64,000 nt of DNA from Sesamum alatum. Lineage: Eukaryota; Streptophyta; Magnoliopsida; Lamiales; Pedaliaceae. The notes beneath the pieces are model-generated. The model saw only the letters and a list, made by a program, of their open reading frames with translations. It made no database searches and was not told where the DNA came from. The stretch covers positions 10,987,193 through 11,051,192 of the forward strand of contig JACGWO010000010.1 of NCBI GenBank assembly GCA_034509735.1, written 5' to 3'. The translations under genes were made by a program, and so were the position numbers. Of the stretch, positions 34,699 through 47,768 are shown piece by piece. Positions within the stretch are counted from its first letter, which is position 1. Each line of letters starts with the position of its first letter.

Positions 34699-36389
34699 TG
34701 AAGGAGAAGGGGATACGCCCGGCAGAGCAAGCGGAAGTGAAATTTAATGATATTAAAACGCATATCACAATAAAATGTCCCAAGGGGTGTTCCCTTGGGT
34801 GCTGAACCAGGTGTTCGATGTGGAATATGATAATGAAAACATGTATATCATATAGGGCATATAGATAAATATAAAGAGAACTACAATTACGAAAAATGGG
34901 TTTTACCTTTGTAGTTATCTTTCGTGCACCGCTACTGGCGTTGTTCCCTCATGAATGGATGGCAAACATTCTCCAAGATCAAAACTTATGAATCCTCTAA
35001 CATAGTCCACACCACACGGGGAGAAGTTATGTATACTTGCTAGAGAAAAATGGACCTAGAAGATGAGATCAAGAAAGGAATCACACTATCGAATTAGTGT
35101 ATCCTTCTTAATCTAACTTTGTTTTTCAATTGATCCTGGATCAATGAAGCAACAAAGTGAGAGGTATAGAGAGTAGAGAGGGGCTGGAAAAATGAGAGAG
35201 AGGGAGAGATGTGAGGTGTTCTCTTCTTTTTCCTAGAAAAAGATGAATAATGAATTCACTACTTTGATGATTGTATATACACATATACATACATCATTAA
35301 TGTGATTATTAGAATATGTCTAGGATCATCCAACGATGTCTAGATACATTCCAATCAATTCCTATTAATATTCAATCAAGCCTACCACTTTACAAGGTAT
35401 AATTAAATCATACCAAGTAAAGGAGGCTTGATTAGGGTTGATCTGGAAACAAGTCAAGCTTATCATCAAGGGCAAAGTGGCCGATTTTGTGCTTCTAAAT
35501 GAAGCTAAAAATCAGCCATCCCATTATAGGAGAAACCAAACTTCTTCTAATTCAAAAAGTGGAATTAATGTCTCTCTTGGGTCAAGATTTAATGGACCGA
35601 GTTTTATTGTAATGCAATTACAAAAAGTCCAAGAATTAAATCCTATTTAATTCAAGGTCCAATTAAATAATGCCTATGAATCTTTTAATTAAAATATCTA
35701 AACCCTTAATCTCTACTTAATCGATAAATCCATATACGATAAATTGAGGGCCCGATACAATATCGGTCTGTTCATCCAATTGACTATCCCATAAATAATT
35801 CAATTATTTATCATCCTCCAAAATTGACTCCAAATCAATTATTTCACCTCCTCGGTGATTTATGTGTGACCCTTTAGGTTCACCCTCAGCTAGAATTAAA
35901 CTCATGTCCAACAAAAGCCCATCATCATGGGTGACCGTCTAGCAACAGTCCATGGCACTAGAGACTAGGTGAATGGTGGCGTGAACATTTAGGCACCAAT
36001 TGCATACGGGCACGACCCTTCCGTCTACCGTCTCCCAGCCTTAGTCTAGGGTATGGAATTGGGCGTCGGTTCCCATCATTGACTAGGCGGCTATGCTTAA
36101 TACTCGAGACTACGCATGACTCATTCCATCGACGCAGGAAACCATTTCCTGCTCGATCAACCACTATGGCCACAAGTTCAAGCAGCATGAACGTGTCTCC
36201 GAGTGCACAAGAGATACCTCTGTCACATACTGACAGGGGATGGATCCTCTTCTTAAAGCCCACCGTCCTCGCTACACATTCTGACTGCACTACACAACGC
36301 TTATAAATCACCTCTCGCTAGATCCAAGATACAACCATCGTGTGCACGTGACTGTCGTGGTTCCTCAAGTCCTTGGACTACTTCTATAC
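34699..36389 (-). repeat. Copia LTR, family B type, truncated (D1)
   Basis: On the minus strand this is a family B LTR lacking its first several hundred bases. Its 3' end is at 34699 (tgaaggagaaggggatacgcccgg on the plus strand). It stops at 36389, where the 3' LTR of element D begins, which suggests D inserted into it. A version of the family B open frame persists at 35958-36311. Confidence 0.82.
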
Positions 36390-38538
36390 TGAAGGAATGC
36401 AGATCGGCCCGGGAGCGCGGAGGAAGCGCAGTGGAGATAAAACCGTACAAAACAGCGAAATTTAAATCACGTTCAAGGGGTGTGCCCTTGAACGTTCCCG
36501 GGCTATCGGTGTATAAACGCGTAATATAAACACATACATAATAAACATGTGTTCATGGGTATGGAATAAAAGAAAAAAAATGAGAACACAAACGTAAAAT
36601 ACCTTTCTCGATTTTCTACTCCGATCGTCTACATGCGGTGATCTCCTCCCGACATTCATCCATGCGAGGCCCCAACATAGAGACCCTCTAAATACACCAC
36701 ACCACATCGGAACCGTGAGATTCATTGTTGTGCTAGCAAGGAATGAATCCATGAAAGAGGAAATCGAAACCACACAATCGATTAGTGCGTTCCGATTTTC
36801 CTTTGTTCTTCACTTGGTTCTAAACCAAGAAGAACACAAGGTAGGAGAAGGAAGAAAGATGGCCGAAAATCCCTAGATAAGAGACAAAAATTCGGCCAAG
36901 CATAGTATGTGGTAAGAGAGATGGACTGATTGTTTTGAGATATGAAAGTCAAATGTGGGCTAGGCATGTGTATTTGGACCCGGCTCATTTAATTTGTCCC
37001 ACAAATTAATTAAAGCCCAATTACTAAATTTATTGGACTTATTTATTTAATCCAATTAAATAAAATATTCAATATTTTAATTCGCATGTGAATATTTAAT
37101 CCAATTAAATAATTCACAAGCTCAAATACACTTAATTAAAATGAATCCAATCCCACTTAATTAATTAGGCCCAAATGATAATTAATTCAATTAATTATCT
37201 CTAGCTCATCTCTACTAATTAATGAATCCAATTCATTAATTAGACAAGCCCAACTACTAATTTATTAGTGAATCCAATCCACTAATAAATTAGCTCAAGC
37301 CTCCTTAAAATTAATCCAATTAATTTAAAGGCCAAATTCAAAATTCAATCAATCCAATTAACTAAATTTTGGATCATCCATTCAATGGATAATTCCGCAT
37401 AAATGATCCAATCATTTATGCCCTCCACGAATTTATTTAATTCAATTAAACTAATTCACCTCTTCCGGAGTTAATTCCAAATTAATACCATCACTCAACA
37501 GTGATTTGTGTGTGACTCTTTAGGTTCACCCTCAACTAGACTTGGGCTTGTGTCCAACACAATTATTTTCGGTTAACCAATAATCCAAAATAGCCCTTTA
37601 CCATGAGTGGTCGTCTAGCAACGGTCCATGGCACTAGAGACTTGGTGAATAATGGCGTGAATGTTTAGTCTTTGAGTTCCATACGGATATGGTCCTAATG
37701 TTGACCGTCTCCCGGCCTTAGTCTAGGGTATGGTATTGGGCGTCGGTTCCCATCCTTGACTAGGCAACTATGCTTCATACTCGAGATGCGTTTACTTTAT
37801 CGATCGATTGCTATGGCCATAGACTTTCAGAGTTTAAACTATCTCGGAGCGTATAGGAGACATCACCGTCATATACTGATGGGGGGCAGATCCTATCTTG
37901 GAATCCACTGTCCTTGCTACGTACTCCGACTACACTGGACAAGGCTTATAATGACCATCTTACAGAATGATCACCTCTCTCTAAATCCAAGATACAACTT
38001 TGTATGCACATGACTGCCATGATTCCTCAAGTCCGAGGACTAATTCCATACTATCAGAACCGGGAAATCCAGTCATATCGACCAAGCCTCCAGGGCTTCC
38101 ATATGATGATTCCCGCGAGCCAGTTCAGTCAGTCCACCACCTTGTCAACTAACCCACTTAAATTGCATAGACGACCTTCGTCTATCGCCAATGAAACTCG
38201 GCACTCACCCAGTGAATGCAATACTTAGTGAAAATCTCAATAGGACACTCAGTGCCCAGTCTTCAGGTCCTCGACTTGAAACGTTTCAGACCAACCCTCA
38301 GAAGTTAGTTTCATAGCCACCATCTAATGCACAATCCAACACATGGGTTATCCAATTGGTCAGTGGGAATTTGTTGTGACGTTGAAAAACCATTCAATGT
38401 CAGTAGTAAGCTCACTAAACACAAATTCAAGTGATGAATACTTACTCTATTCATCAAAATAATATTGTGTTAATAAAGATTGACGAATAGTTCCCAAAAT
38501 CGCCAATCCAATTGGCTTTCTGGTTACTTACTCTAACA
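36390..38538 (-). repeat. 3' LTR of element D
   Basis: This 2149-bp family B-like LTR starts TGTTAGAGTAAGTAACC at 38538 on the minus strand and ends at 36390 (tgaaggaatgcagatcggcccggg on the plus strand). It is preceded by the polypurine tract at 38540-38549. TATAC at 36385-36389 is the likely target copy on this side. It is diverged from the other family B LTRs, and the 107-codon frame is broken here. Confidence 0.85.
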
Positions 38539-38549
38539 ATCTCCCACTT

Positions 38550-39876
38550 GACCTCAAAGCTAATTACCCATGTCACTCAAAACCTTCTGAAAATGAGTAA
38601 TCTACGATATTGACTCAGTCTCGCAGGTCTAATTTATTTTTCTGCCGAGGTAATACAGTCTAACCATATCTCACCTCTTCCTACCATCGGTACCTGCAGA
38701 TGGTGGCTGTCTAAGAATTTTCCATGGATCTTGTGATGAGATCTCAAGCCCAAAAGGCTTTAGTCATAGCCTAGTTGTCAACCTCCAAGGCAACTATTGG
38801 CTCGGGCGTGCTAGGCACTACATCTATCTAACAGATGGTATTTTCATCCAAACCACTTTCCAAAAACGACTTTCAAAGTTGTCACATATTCGACTTTCAC
38901 GGTGAAACATCGTGGTATCCTGCTTGGAACCTTTCCAAGCTACCACATTCACCATTAAGTCCGAACATACATAAATATTGAGACTAATTATTATTTCCAT
39001 GATTCTAGAAGCTAGTATCGCTAGAACATTCCAGAATCAACTCTCCATAAATCGTGCATTGAGAACACTTCTCTAATCCTTATTCAGGTATTAAAGATTG
39101 CTCTCAACTGTTGTCTACTGCCTCGTCTGTACACACCCGATATTCCTTGTTACGTACGATGCATAAACAACATCAAGCCATGTGCACCGAACAACATACC
39201 CATGTTGCGTACGACAAAGATGTAGGGATGTTAAACATTTAAGCTTCCTCATTAGTCCATCGTGACTAAGTCTTGGATAGCTTGTCCCTATAAATAGGAA
39301 TCCAATTCTTTTCATGGAGAATTGTGTGAACAATACTCATATTTTTAGTGTTTCCTAACATCTTAATTTCATTCCAAATGAATAAGACGTTACACACTTA
39401 ACAGTCAGAACACAACCATATGAGTTCGTAAAAAATGAATATTCCAGTTATGTGAAATCTCAAACCCAGTTTGAATTTCAAGACAGATCCCGCGGCTCCA
39501 AGCTATTGATCCGATCCCGATGTCCAACATCGCTTCTCCAATGTCCTTTGTATCATGATCCAATTGACAGACCGAACCTAGAAACCTATACCCATCAAGT
39601 ATCTTAGGTATTCTGGTCGTCCCTAAGAGGACTGGAATATAGTTAGTGGGAAACAACCTGATTAGAATGATGTTTGCATTATTCTGCACCAGACCAGCAC
39701 AAACCAGACACCGAGTCTAGTCCATCTCCCTACTAGTCCCTTGACGTATGCAGGACCATCCCGCATACTCAAGAGCTTTGTAGGCTTTCCAAACCACATC
39801 CAATACGGTAACTAGATCATGACTTTAAGAAAGTGCCATATTTCTCAACCTGGCAACTTTCAAGTCCATGTCTAGA
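38550..39876 (-). pseudogene. Element D: C-terminal integrase, RT and RNase H remnants
   Basis: On the minus strand the end of copia integrase (PAYVK near 39750) is followed by the linker and RT start at 39405-39689 (DGYRFLG, QLDHDTKDIGEAMLDI, matching DRYGFLG, QLDNDPKTYGEAMSDI in element B). The C-terminal RNase H (SHH, ILRQ, EVR-like remnants) runs down to the polypurine tract. The central RT including YVDD is deleted or unrecognisable; only about 1.3 kb remains where element B has about 2 kb. Confidence 0.75.
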
Positions 39877-39890
39877 TGGTCTAAGGTAAC
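39877..39890. other. LINE target-site duplication, left copy
   Basis: TGGTCTAAGGTAAC is repeated exactly at 47755-47768. These 14 bp were duplicated when the LINE inserted. Confidence 0.92.
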
Positions 39891-39895
39891 ATTTC

Positions 39896-39917
39896 TTTTT
39901 TTTGGGGGGGGGGGGGG
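39896..39917 (-). repeat. LINE 3' tail: 14 C then 8 A
   Basis: The plus strand shows T8 (39896-39903) followed by G14 (39904-39917). On the LINE strand this is a C14 run before a short poly-A tail next to the target duplication. Confidence 0.85.
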
Positions 39918-40278
39918 CAGAATGTAAATTTTCATTAATATAACAGAAGTACAAGATACAACACTTGGCACCGAGCTGGACGATTACACGGCCGTGTTCT
40001 CTGGCCGTGTAGCTCACTATCGCCAGGCTATTTTCCAGACCCTATAAGTAGCAACAACCTGCAAAGATGGGGGTCGAGGAGGAGCTAAGTAAGCGATTGC
40101 TAATATGCTCTATTACAATGGTTGAGAGGGTATTCGGATTACAAAAGTGTTGCTAGAATCGCCCCTGACTCCACTCCGTCCACAAGTGATAAACAAGAGT
40201 TGCAAGAAGGGAGCGATATGTGGCATTGAGGAGATAGGTGCCACGCCACCTCCAGGCTGCCCAAGCAACGCCAGAATG

Positions 40279-43200
40279 TCAATCAGAATATGGCCAAGAA
40301 AAACGAACCTCTCGTCGACAAATCCGTACACATGTACCAGAATATGCACAATCGAAGAATAGGTGTTGATGGCTCTCCGTCACAACCATCCCCCACAAAA
40401 CACAATGCGCACCCAAATACTGTAACCATGGCTTATCCAACGTAGACCAACGGTCCTGAATAGCCAACCAAAGCACAAATGAGTTCCGGGGTATCTTAAC
40501 CGGCCCTCCTAGCAGAACGGAACATCCCACCGGCAGGGGACGCAGGCTAAACCAAGGGCAGAGGACATCGAGAAGATGCCCCCATTAGCATTCCACACAA
40601 TGGAATTGGCTTGTTTCGAATCGGCGGAACTGACTCAATAATCTCAAGCACCTCGAAAGAGGTCATCGCCAGCCAATCCCATTCCCCATCATGTACGACC
40701 TCTTGCAGCAAGGTCCCATCATGCCAATCGGTAACAAATGGGGCCCGTGGGTAACGCGCAAGGAGGATCCCAAGAGGGTGCCATGGATCCTGCCAAAGTA
40801 AAATACGACTACCATCTCCAATACTGAACGAAATCCCTCGCTAGAACTCATCTTGGAGTTTTAAAATTTGCTTCCAACTCTTGGATCCCGAGGTGGGCAC
40901 GGACCACTCAAAACGAGCTGATAAGTCCTTACCCACTAAACCCACAAGGAAGTGGATTGCATGTCAATAATGTTCCAAAGGTGTTGGCTCATTGAGGCTT
41001 TGTTCAAAGGGTATATCGGGCGAATTTTCAATCCACCGCATTCAACTAGGAGACACATGGATGACCAGGACACCTTAGCCATGCCTGTCTCTTGGTGTCC
41101 CCGCCATAAGAAAATACACAGGCACTTCTCAATCTCAGGAACCACCCCTTGGGTAGAAGGAATACCATGGCCAATAGATATACATAGCTGAAAGGACCGA
41201 CCGAATAAGCTAGACACGGCCTACAAACGAGAGTAACCGAGAGCCCCAAGAGTGAATCCGGGCATCCAACTTATCAAGCAGAGGCCGATAATCCCCAAGC
41301 GTGAACTTAGCGGTAATCAAAGGCACCCCCAAATTTCGAATAGGTAGCATGCCCTGGGGATAGCCCAGGAGGTCCTGTAGCTGCTGGACATTAACCACTG
41401 ATTTGGAGAAAAAGATCAAACTCTTGTGTAAATTGTCCTACAACCCCAATAGGGATGAAAAATCAAAAAAGCCCCTGTAGTATGACCAAGAGCGACGCCT
41501 CATTTGCCTCACAAAATACAAACAATTCATCATCAAATGAAATCATGAATAACTGTAGTTCCACACAGCGTAAATGATACCGAAAAGTTGGGCCCGCATC
41601 AATCCTACGTTTAAGCCTGGCATGTAGAAGCTCCATTACCAGCACAAACAAGTAAGGAGACATTAGATCCCCCTGACTGAGTCCCCCGGCCCCCTCAAAC
41701 CACCCCCACGACTGACGATTAATGCAAATAGAGTAGGAAACAGAGAAAACATATTCCTTAACCCCAAGCACATATGTGTTATGGAATCCAAATAAATATA
41801 ACGCAGCAATCAAACAATCCCAATCCACTGTGTCATAAGCTTTATGCATATCAATCTTAATGGCACAGCGTTGAGGGAGGCTGGCCTGATTATAGCCAGG
41901 TAGGAGTTCCTGCGCCATCATAATGTTTTCACTGATACGCCTCCTTGAGATGAATGCATTCTGACTCTTATCCACCAGCTTTTGCAACACGCCCTTCATC
42001 TTCGTTACTAGTATCTTGTCTATAACTTTCTACAGGACATTGCAACACAAGATAGGCCGGAAGTCCGCCATAGTAATCGGCGCCCGCACTTTCGGGACCA
42101 AAGAGGCCAGAGTGGTATTGACCTGCTACAACAGGCAACGTGTAGCAAAAAGTCTAACCGCCCTTAGTACCTCGTCCCCAACCACAACCCAAGCCTCCTT
42201 AAAGAAATTAGCCAAGTAACCATCCAGGCCTAGTGCCTTATTGTTATCAATAGAAAAGAGTGCACGCCTAACCTCATCTCAGAGAACTGGCCGAACCATC
42301 TCCGCTGCTTCCTCTAATGTGAGAGTGCTCGGGATAAATGCTCTCAACGGCTGCAAGTCAACAGTTCTTTGAACCCTCTGCCCTTCCAATAGAGCCTGGA
42401 AATATGACACAATCTCATCAACCACCTGTGCTTCCTCCCGGACTATTTCCCCTGCTGAGGTCGTAATTTGGAAAATCTTCTGTCTGGCCAGGCGAGCAGC
42501 AATTTTTTGAAAGAAGAATCGCGTGCACTGATCACCATCACGCAGCCATTGCATGTTAGCATGCTGATGCAACTTGTCTGCTCCTGCCCCACCGTAGCCA
42601 CGTAGACCGACCTACATAACTTCTCAATCTGCTGCACAAATGTGTTATGCGGGAGGACCTGCAGGATATTTTGGATCCGGCCAAGGAACTCACTGGCCTC
42701 CAACACATTGCGAGCGAGGTCCCCTTTTTTACGTCGCATAGTCCAGAAAGTTCGCTTAAGGCATTTAAGCTTCCGCACCACCCCAAACATGCGGGCTCCA
42801 TGAACCCGATGCCTCCAAATGCTATTCACCTCTCGCATGAATGATTCATCAGAACAAAGAAAATTATCAAATCGAAACATACCTCCCCGACGAGGGGGCG
42901 CTCCAGCGGTCGAGAGGACTAGCGGACAATGATTCGAAGTTCGTTGAGTAGAGCACAGGTACGCCCCATCTGGCCAAAGCTCTAACCAAGATTCATTGAC
43001 CAAGACATGGTCTAACCGCTTTTTCCACTGACTCCAGTCCCTCGTTCTACTATTGTGCCATAAGAACTGACTGTCCCGCATTGGCAAGGTCTGCAGTTGG
43101 GCATTATGGACACAGTCTCAAAACTCCCCCATCACCATTGTATTGTCCGAGTGGTCCCAGAATCTCACTAGTATCAAAGACCGTATTGAAATCCCCCAAT

Positions 43201-43618
43201 AACAGCCATAGCTCCTCCTCAATTACTCCAGCAAAGCCAATAATAGCATCCCACAACTCCCGTCATGCTACCACATCATTCGAGCCATACAAAAAAGTAA
43301 AGAACCAACTCCAAATACTCTAAGTTGACTGACCTTACAGTGAACGTACTAGGGGTGAGCTTAGAGCATGTCAACACTAACTTCCGAGGCATCCTACCAT
43401 ATCCACACTCGATTACCTGGCCTATATGCCAAGTAATCCGTAAACCACAACCAGTCCACGTCTATCGAATCACGAACTCACACCACATTATGCAGGGCTA
43501 CCCTGCACTCCAAGAGACCAAGAAGAACCAACCCAAACTCCCGGATAAGTTCCACAACCGCGCATTAATGGTCTCACTTATTAAAACCACAGACATTCCA
43601 ACAGACTGCAGAAATCAT
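40279..43618 (-). pseudogene. LINE ORF2: endonuclease, reverse transcriptase, zinc domain
   Basis: ORF2 nicks target DNA and copies the LINE RNA there. It starts ATG at 43618 with MISAVCWNVCGFNK, followed at once by a stop (TGA), then continues as an apurinic-type endonuclease to about 42900 (LDHVLVNESWL, SNHCPLVL). The reverse transcriptase is best read at 41463-41999: QNAFISRRRI, KIDMHKAYDTVDW, GGLSQGDLMSPYLFVLVMELL and a degenerate catalytic SFDDELFVF. The thumb and connection (LGVPL, FLWRG, KVSWSSMC, HLWNI) are at 40936-41419. A zf-RVT domain is at 40279-40530. Several stops and frame changes make it inactive. Confidence 0.88.
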
Positions 43619-46600
43619 AGGGAACCTCTCGAAGGGTTGCGTTGTTTAGGGCCCTGGTTGTCTGGTGAGAGCAAGGAGGTGTAATCTTCCTCCTCCATAG
43701 CATACAATAGAGTAAACTGGTTATAGACCACTAGTTCCTTGCCTTTTCCAACATGAATCCCGCTTGGAGGGGAACACGGTTGTGTGGTTAGAGGACACGG
43801 CCGTGTAGACGGCACAACAGATAACACGACAGAAGGGCAAGGCCGTGTGTCTAGACTAGGGGGTTGTAGACTCGAGACAGTGCGTGACATGCCCAGGGGA
43901 CGCGATTGTGGGGCAGGGGGCGCTGCAGCAACGTTTTCTGACAAGGCCCTGTCAGAGGAGGACATGGCCGCATTGCTCTTAGGTTGTGGCGCACAACTTG
44001 CCACTGGTCATTATTTCCAGAAATGCTACTAGAAGCCACTATTGGTAGTTTGGCTTTCTGCACATATACTTGCATACCCGTCTCTCTGGCAATGTTTGGT
44101 TTTTTACGTGGAAAATGTCCCTCCCCGTGCCCAACAACACTGCATGACTTGGACCTCGACAGAGTCCAAATATATTCCACAACAACCTGTACAACGCCTC
44201 GCTCCATACCATTTCCTACCGGCTTGACCACGACCACATGTTTAGGCAGGGGTTCGTCCAAATTAACCAACACACACACACACGAGCATAGTAAATCCGT
44301 GAGCAAGCTAGCGTAATCGAATCTAGGTACAATGGTTAGCCAACCCCACTAGCTACAACGCTCAGGCCATTAATCGTCCAATACTCGAGAGGGAGGTTCT
44401 AGAACTTTACCCATATCGGCATACGTCTATGGTCATGGCGTTCCATATTGATGTCGGGCTGCCAGCGCAATAAGAAGATCAACTGGCCGTCATAGAGCTA
44501 CTGGCCTTCCTCCAACACCTCCACACATAGAAGAAGAACCCATTCGTCGTCGCAACCACCTCCTTAATATTCTTCCAAAGGCTATGGACAAACAAATTCA
44601 AGTAATGAAAGTAAGGCTTTTTACCGACAAATATCCCACCGCAGTGGATCCCCACCGCCTCGCCCCACTCACCACCATGTCTGGTGTCGGCTTGGCCACC
44701 GGCATCACATTCTACTTCTTCGGCTGCACAAACCGTAATTATGCCCGACATGTGTCCAAACTACTCGACTATCGAATCACTCATAGGCACAGCCATAGGG
44801 TTTAGTCGTGCGTTTCCAATAAACATTTCCGGCAATGTCGGCGCACCACGAATCGCCCTCCTCGCAGGCGGTACACTAACAGCCGCCTTCCCAGCCACAA
44901 CACTACCATTGTTACCTCCCTCGCCCACCATAACTCCCTCAGCCGTACTAGTGCCCTCCGAACCCTCCCTAAAAGCTACAGCCGCGGCACCCTTCTGAAG
45001 GACAAGCGGATCCGCCCGGGAGCGCAAGCGGAAGCGAGGAAGCGAGATATTGTGCGTAAATTTGAATCTAATTCAAAATACGCGAATCCCAAGGGGTGTA
45101 CCCTTGGGTGCTCAACCGGGCGTTCGATGTAGGATGTGTAAATATTAAAACATATATTTAAGCACATAGGGCATAGATATATAAATGAAATCAATCAAAG
45201 CGTAATAAATCGTTACCTTTGATTGTTTAGCGTATGCTCCCGGCTACTTGCGTTGTTCCTTCTCCGGAATGCTCACGAAATCCAAACGTATGGATTCTCA
45301 AAGGTGATCCACACCACCGGAAGAAACACACGTTCTTCTTGCTAGAAAAGAACGGGTTTAGGAAGGAATCGGTTTAAGAGAAGAACACTATGAATTAGTG
45401 TTCTCTTAAACTTACTTTGTTCTTCTTCTTGATTCAAAATCAAGTGAAGAACACAAGTGTAAAAGAGGGAGAGAGCACGAAAATTGAGAGAGAGGAGAGG
45501 ATTTTTTGTCTTCTCTTTTTCCAAGAAAACGATGAATAATGAATCACTTATGCTTGGTGTTGTATATTCTAATATATATACATAACTAATGTGATTATTG
45601 GAATGTGTCTAGGTTCATCCAAGGATGTCTAGATTCATTCCAATCAATCACCATCAATTCTTCAATCAAGCCTACCAAAATTTATGGTATGATCAAATCA
45701 TACCAAAAGGGAAGAGCTTGATTGGAGTTGATTTGTCTCTTTCCAAAAGAGATAAGTCAACATACCACCTAGCATGAAACATGGCTGATTTTGCTTCCTC
45801 CAAGGGAGCGTGTCGGCCATGTTTAATTAAGGAAAGAAGTCCAACTTCTTCCCATTCCAAATTAGGAATTATTTCTCCTCTCGGGTATAATTTAACGGAC
45901 CGGGTTTTATCGTAATCCAATTACGATGAACCCAATATTAAATCCAATTTAATGTCCACTTAAATTATTCCCGTTGATCTTTTAATCCAATTAAAAGATC
46001 CAACGTCTCAACATCTCAACTTTCCATATTTAATCGAAATCCAATTTACCGATTAAATGAAAGCCCGATACAATATCGGCCCGTCCATCCAATGGACTTT
46101 CCCTTAAGTAATCCAATTACTTATTTTATCCTTCGAGATTGCCTCCAAGTCGATCTCTCAACCTCCTCGGTGATTTGTGTGTGACCCTTTAGGTTCACCC
46201 TCAGCTAGACTTGGGCCCGTGTCCCACAAGGGCCCGTTACCATGGGTGGCCGTCTAGCAACGGTCCATGGCACTAGAGACTAGGTGAATTGGCGTGAACA
46301 TTTAGGCGCCGATTCCGTACGGGTACGATCCTTCCGTCTACCGTCTCCCGGCCTTAGTCTAGGGTATGGAATTAGGCGTCGGTTCCCATCCTCGACTAGG
46401 CATCTATGCTTAATACTCGAGACCACGTATGCTTCATTGCGTCGACACAGGAAACCATTCCCTGTTCGACCAACCACTGTGGCCACAGCTTCAAACAGCA
46501 TGAACGTGTCTCCGAGTGCATAGGAGATACCTCTGTCACATACTGACAGGGGACGGATCCTCTTCTTGGAATCCACCATCCTCGCTACACATTCTGACTG

Positions 46601-47714
46601 CACTGGACAAGGCTTATAATGATCATCTTACAGAATGATCACCTCTCGCCAGATCCAAGATACAGCCGTCCTGTGCACGTGACTGCCATGATTCCTCAAG
46701 TCTGAGGATTACACCCGTACTATCGGAACCGAGGAAATCCAATCATACCGACCAAGCCTCCAAGGCTTCCATATGATGATCCCCGCGAGTCAGTCCAGTC
46801 GGCTCGACCCCAGTCGACCAACCCATCAAGATCGTGTAGGCGTCCCACGCCTGTCGCCGATGAAACACGGCACTCATCCAATGAACACGACTCTTGACGC
46901 AAGTCTCAATAGGACTCTCGATGCCCTGTCTCGAGGTCCTTGACTTGGAACGTTTCAGACCCAACTCTTAATCAGTTGGTTTCATGACCACCATCTAATG
47001 CGTGGCCCAACTGCACGACTTGTTATCCATAGTCTGTGGGCTTTGTTGCGATATAAGTTAAACACCGTTTTAACAAATGTAAGATGAGCGCAACAAAGAA
47101 GGTACCATTGGTGACGAATACTCATCTTATTCATCATATAATAATATTACATTCACATCAAGTTGTCGGATAGGTTACAAATTGCCAAACCTATTGGCTT
47201 TCTGGTCACCTATTCCAACACCTTCTCAATCCTAGTTGTCACCTCCTCACCCACACCATCCGCCGCGACCGCCATGTCCACAACCCCAGTTACATGGCCT
47301 TACCTAACCCACTCTCTACCGCTGCCGAATCACCCTCAACCCAACCAACCACCATCACCGACCCATCTCCCTCAACAACCCCTCCTGATCCCTCAAAGTG
47401 TCGCACCCATTGCACCGTCAGTGTAGCCAAGGCGTTCAACAAAGTGTCATCCCCATAGACAAGAACCGCTTGGCCACTTTCGCAAATTCAGAGAAATTAA
47501 AGCCCGCTCGGATGTGGTCACGATCAGCCGAGGAAGGCCCATACGCCTCCAATGCCGCAGAAACCATAGGCGAGAGCGCATTCCACACCGCCGGTAAAGT
47601 CTCGTACGCGGCCTCCTCCCCGGCCGAATCCTCGTCGCCGCCCACCGTGTCTCCGTTAGGGTTATCAGTATGTGTAGTATGTGAGAGAGAAAAGAGAGAA
47701 TTTGGAGAGTCCAT
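43619..47714 (-). pseudogene. LINE ORF1 (DUF4283-like, CCHC), split by a solo LTR
   Basis: ORF1 is the RNA-binding protein of plant L1 elements. It starts MDSPNSLFSLSH at 47714 and reads to about 47436 before a frame change. After the LTR insertion it continues with the DUF4283-like segment at 44479-44751 (GKKPYFHYLNLFVHSLW, NGFFFYVW). A degenerate knuckle follows near 44120 (SKSCSVVGHGEGHFP; the expected first and last Cys are lost) and a Pro/Thr-rich tail ends at 43615 (MEEEDYTSLLS). Only fragments are open. Confidence 0.82.
44996..47220 (-). mobile_element. Solo LTR, family B, inside LINE ORF1
   Basis: This 2225-bp minus-strand LTR starts TGTTGGAATAGGTGACCAG at 47220 and ends at 44996. 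It is flanked by CCTTC at 44991-44995 and 47221-47225. No internal region is present. It inserted after the LINE. The 107-codon family B frame is open at 46280-46603. Confidence 0.95.
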
Positions 47715-47768
47715 CTTAACTGAAAACCTAGTAGATTCGAAACTCTCGAATCTTTGGTCTAAGGTAAC

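Larger units (their letters stand above)
39891..47754 (-). mobile_element. L1-type LINE, near full length, interrupted by a solo LTR
   Basis: This non-LTR retrotransposon on the minus strand is bounded by 14-bp duplications. Without the solo LTR (44996-47220 plus its CCTTC copy) it is about 5.6 kb, the expected length of a plant L1. Order: short 5' UTR (47754-47715), ORF1 (47714 to about 43640), ORF2 with endonuclease, reverse transcriptase and zinc-binding domains (43618 to about 40280), and a 3' end with a C14 then A8 tail. It lies in the integrase region of element D. Confidence 0.92.
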
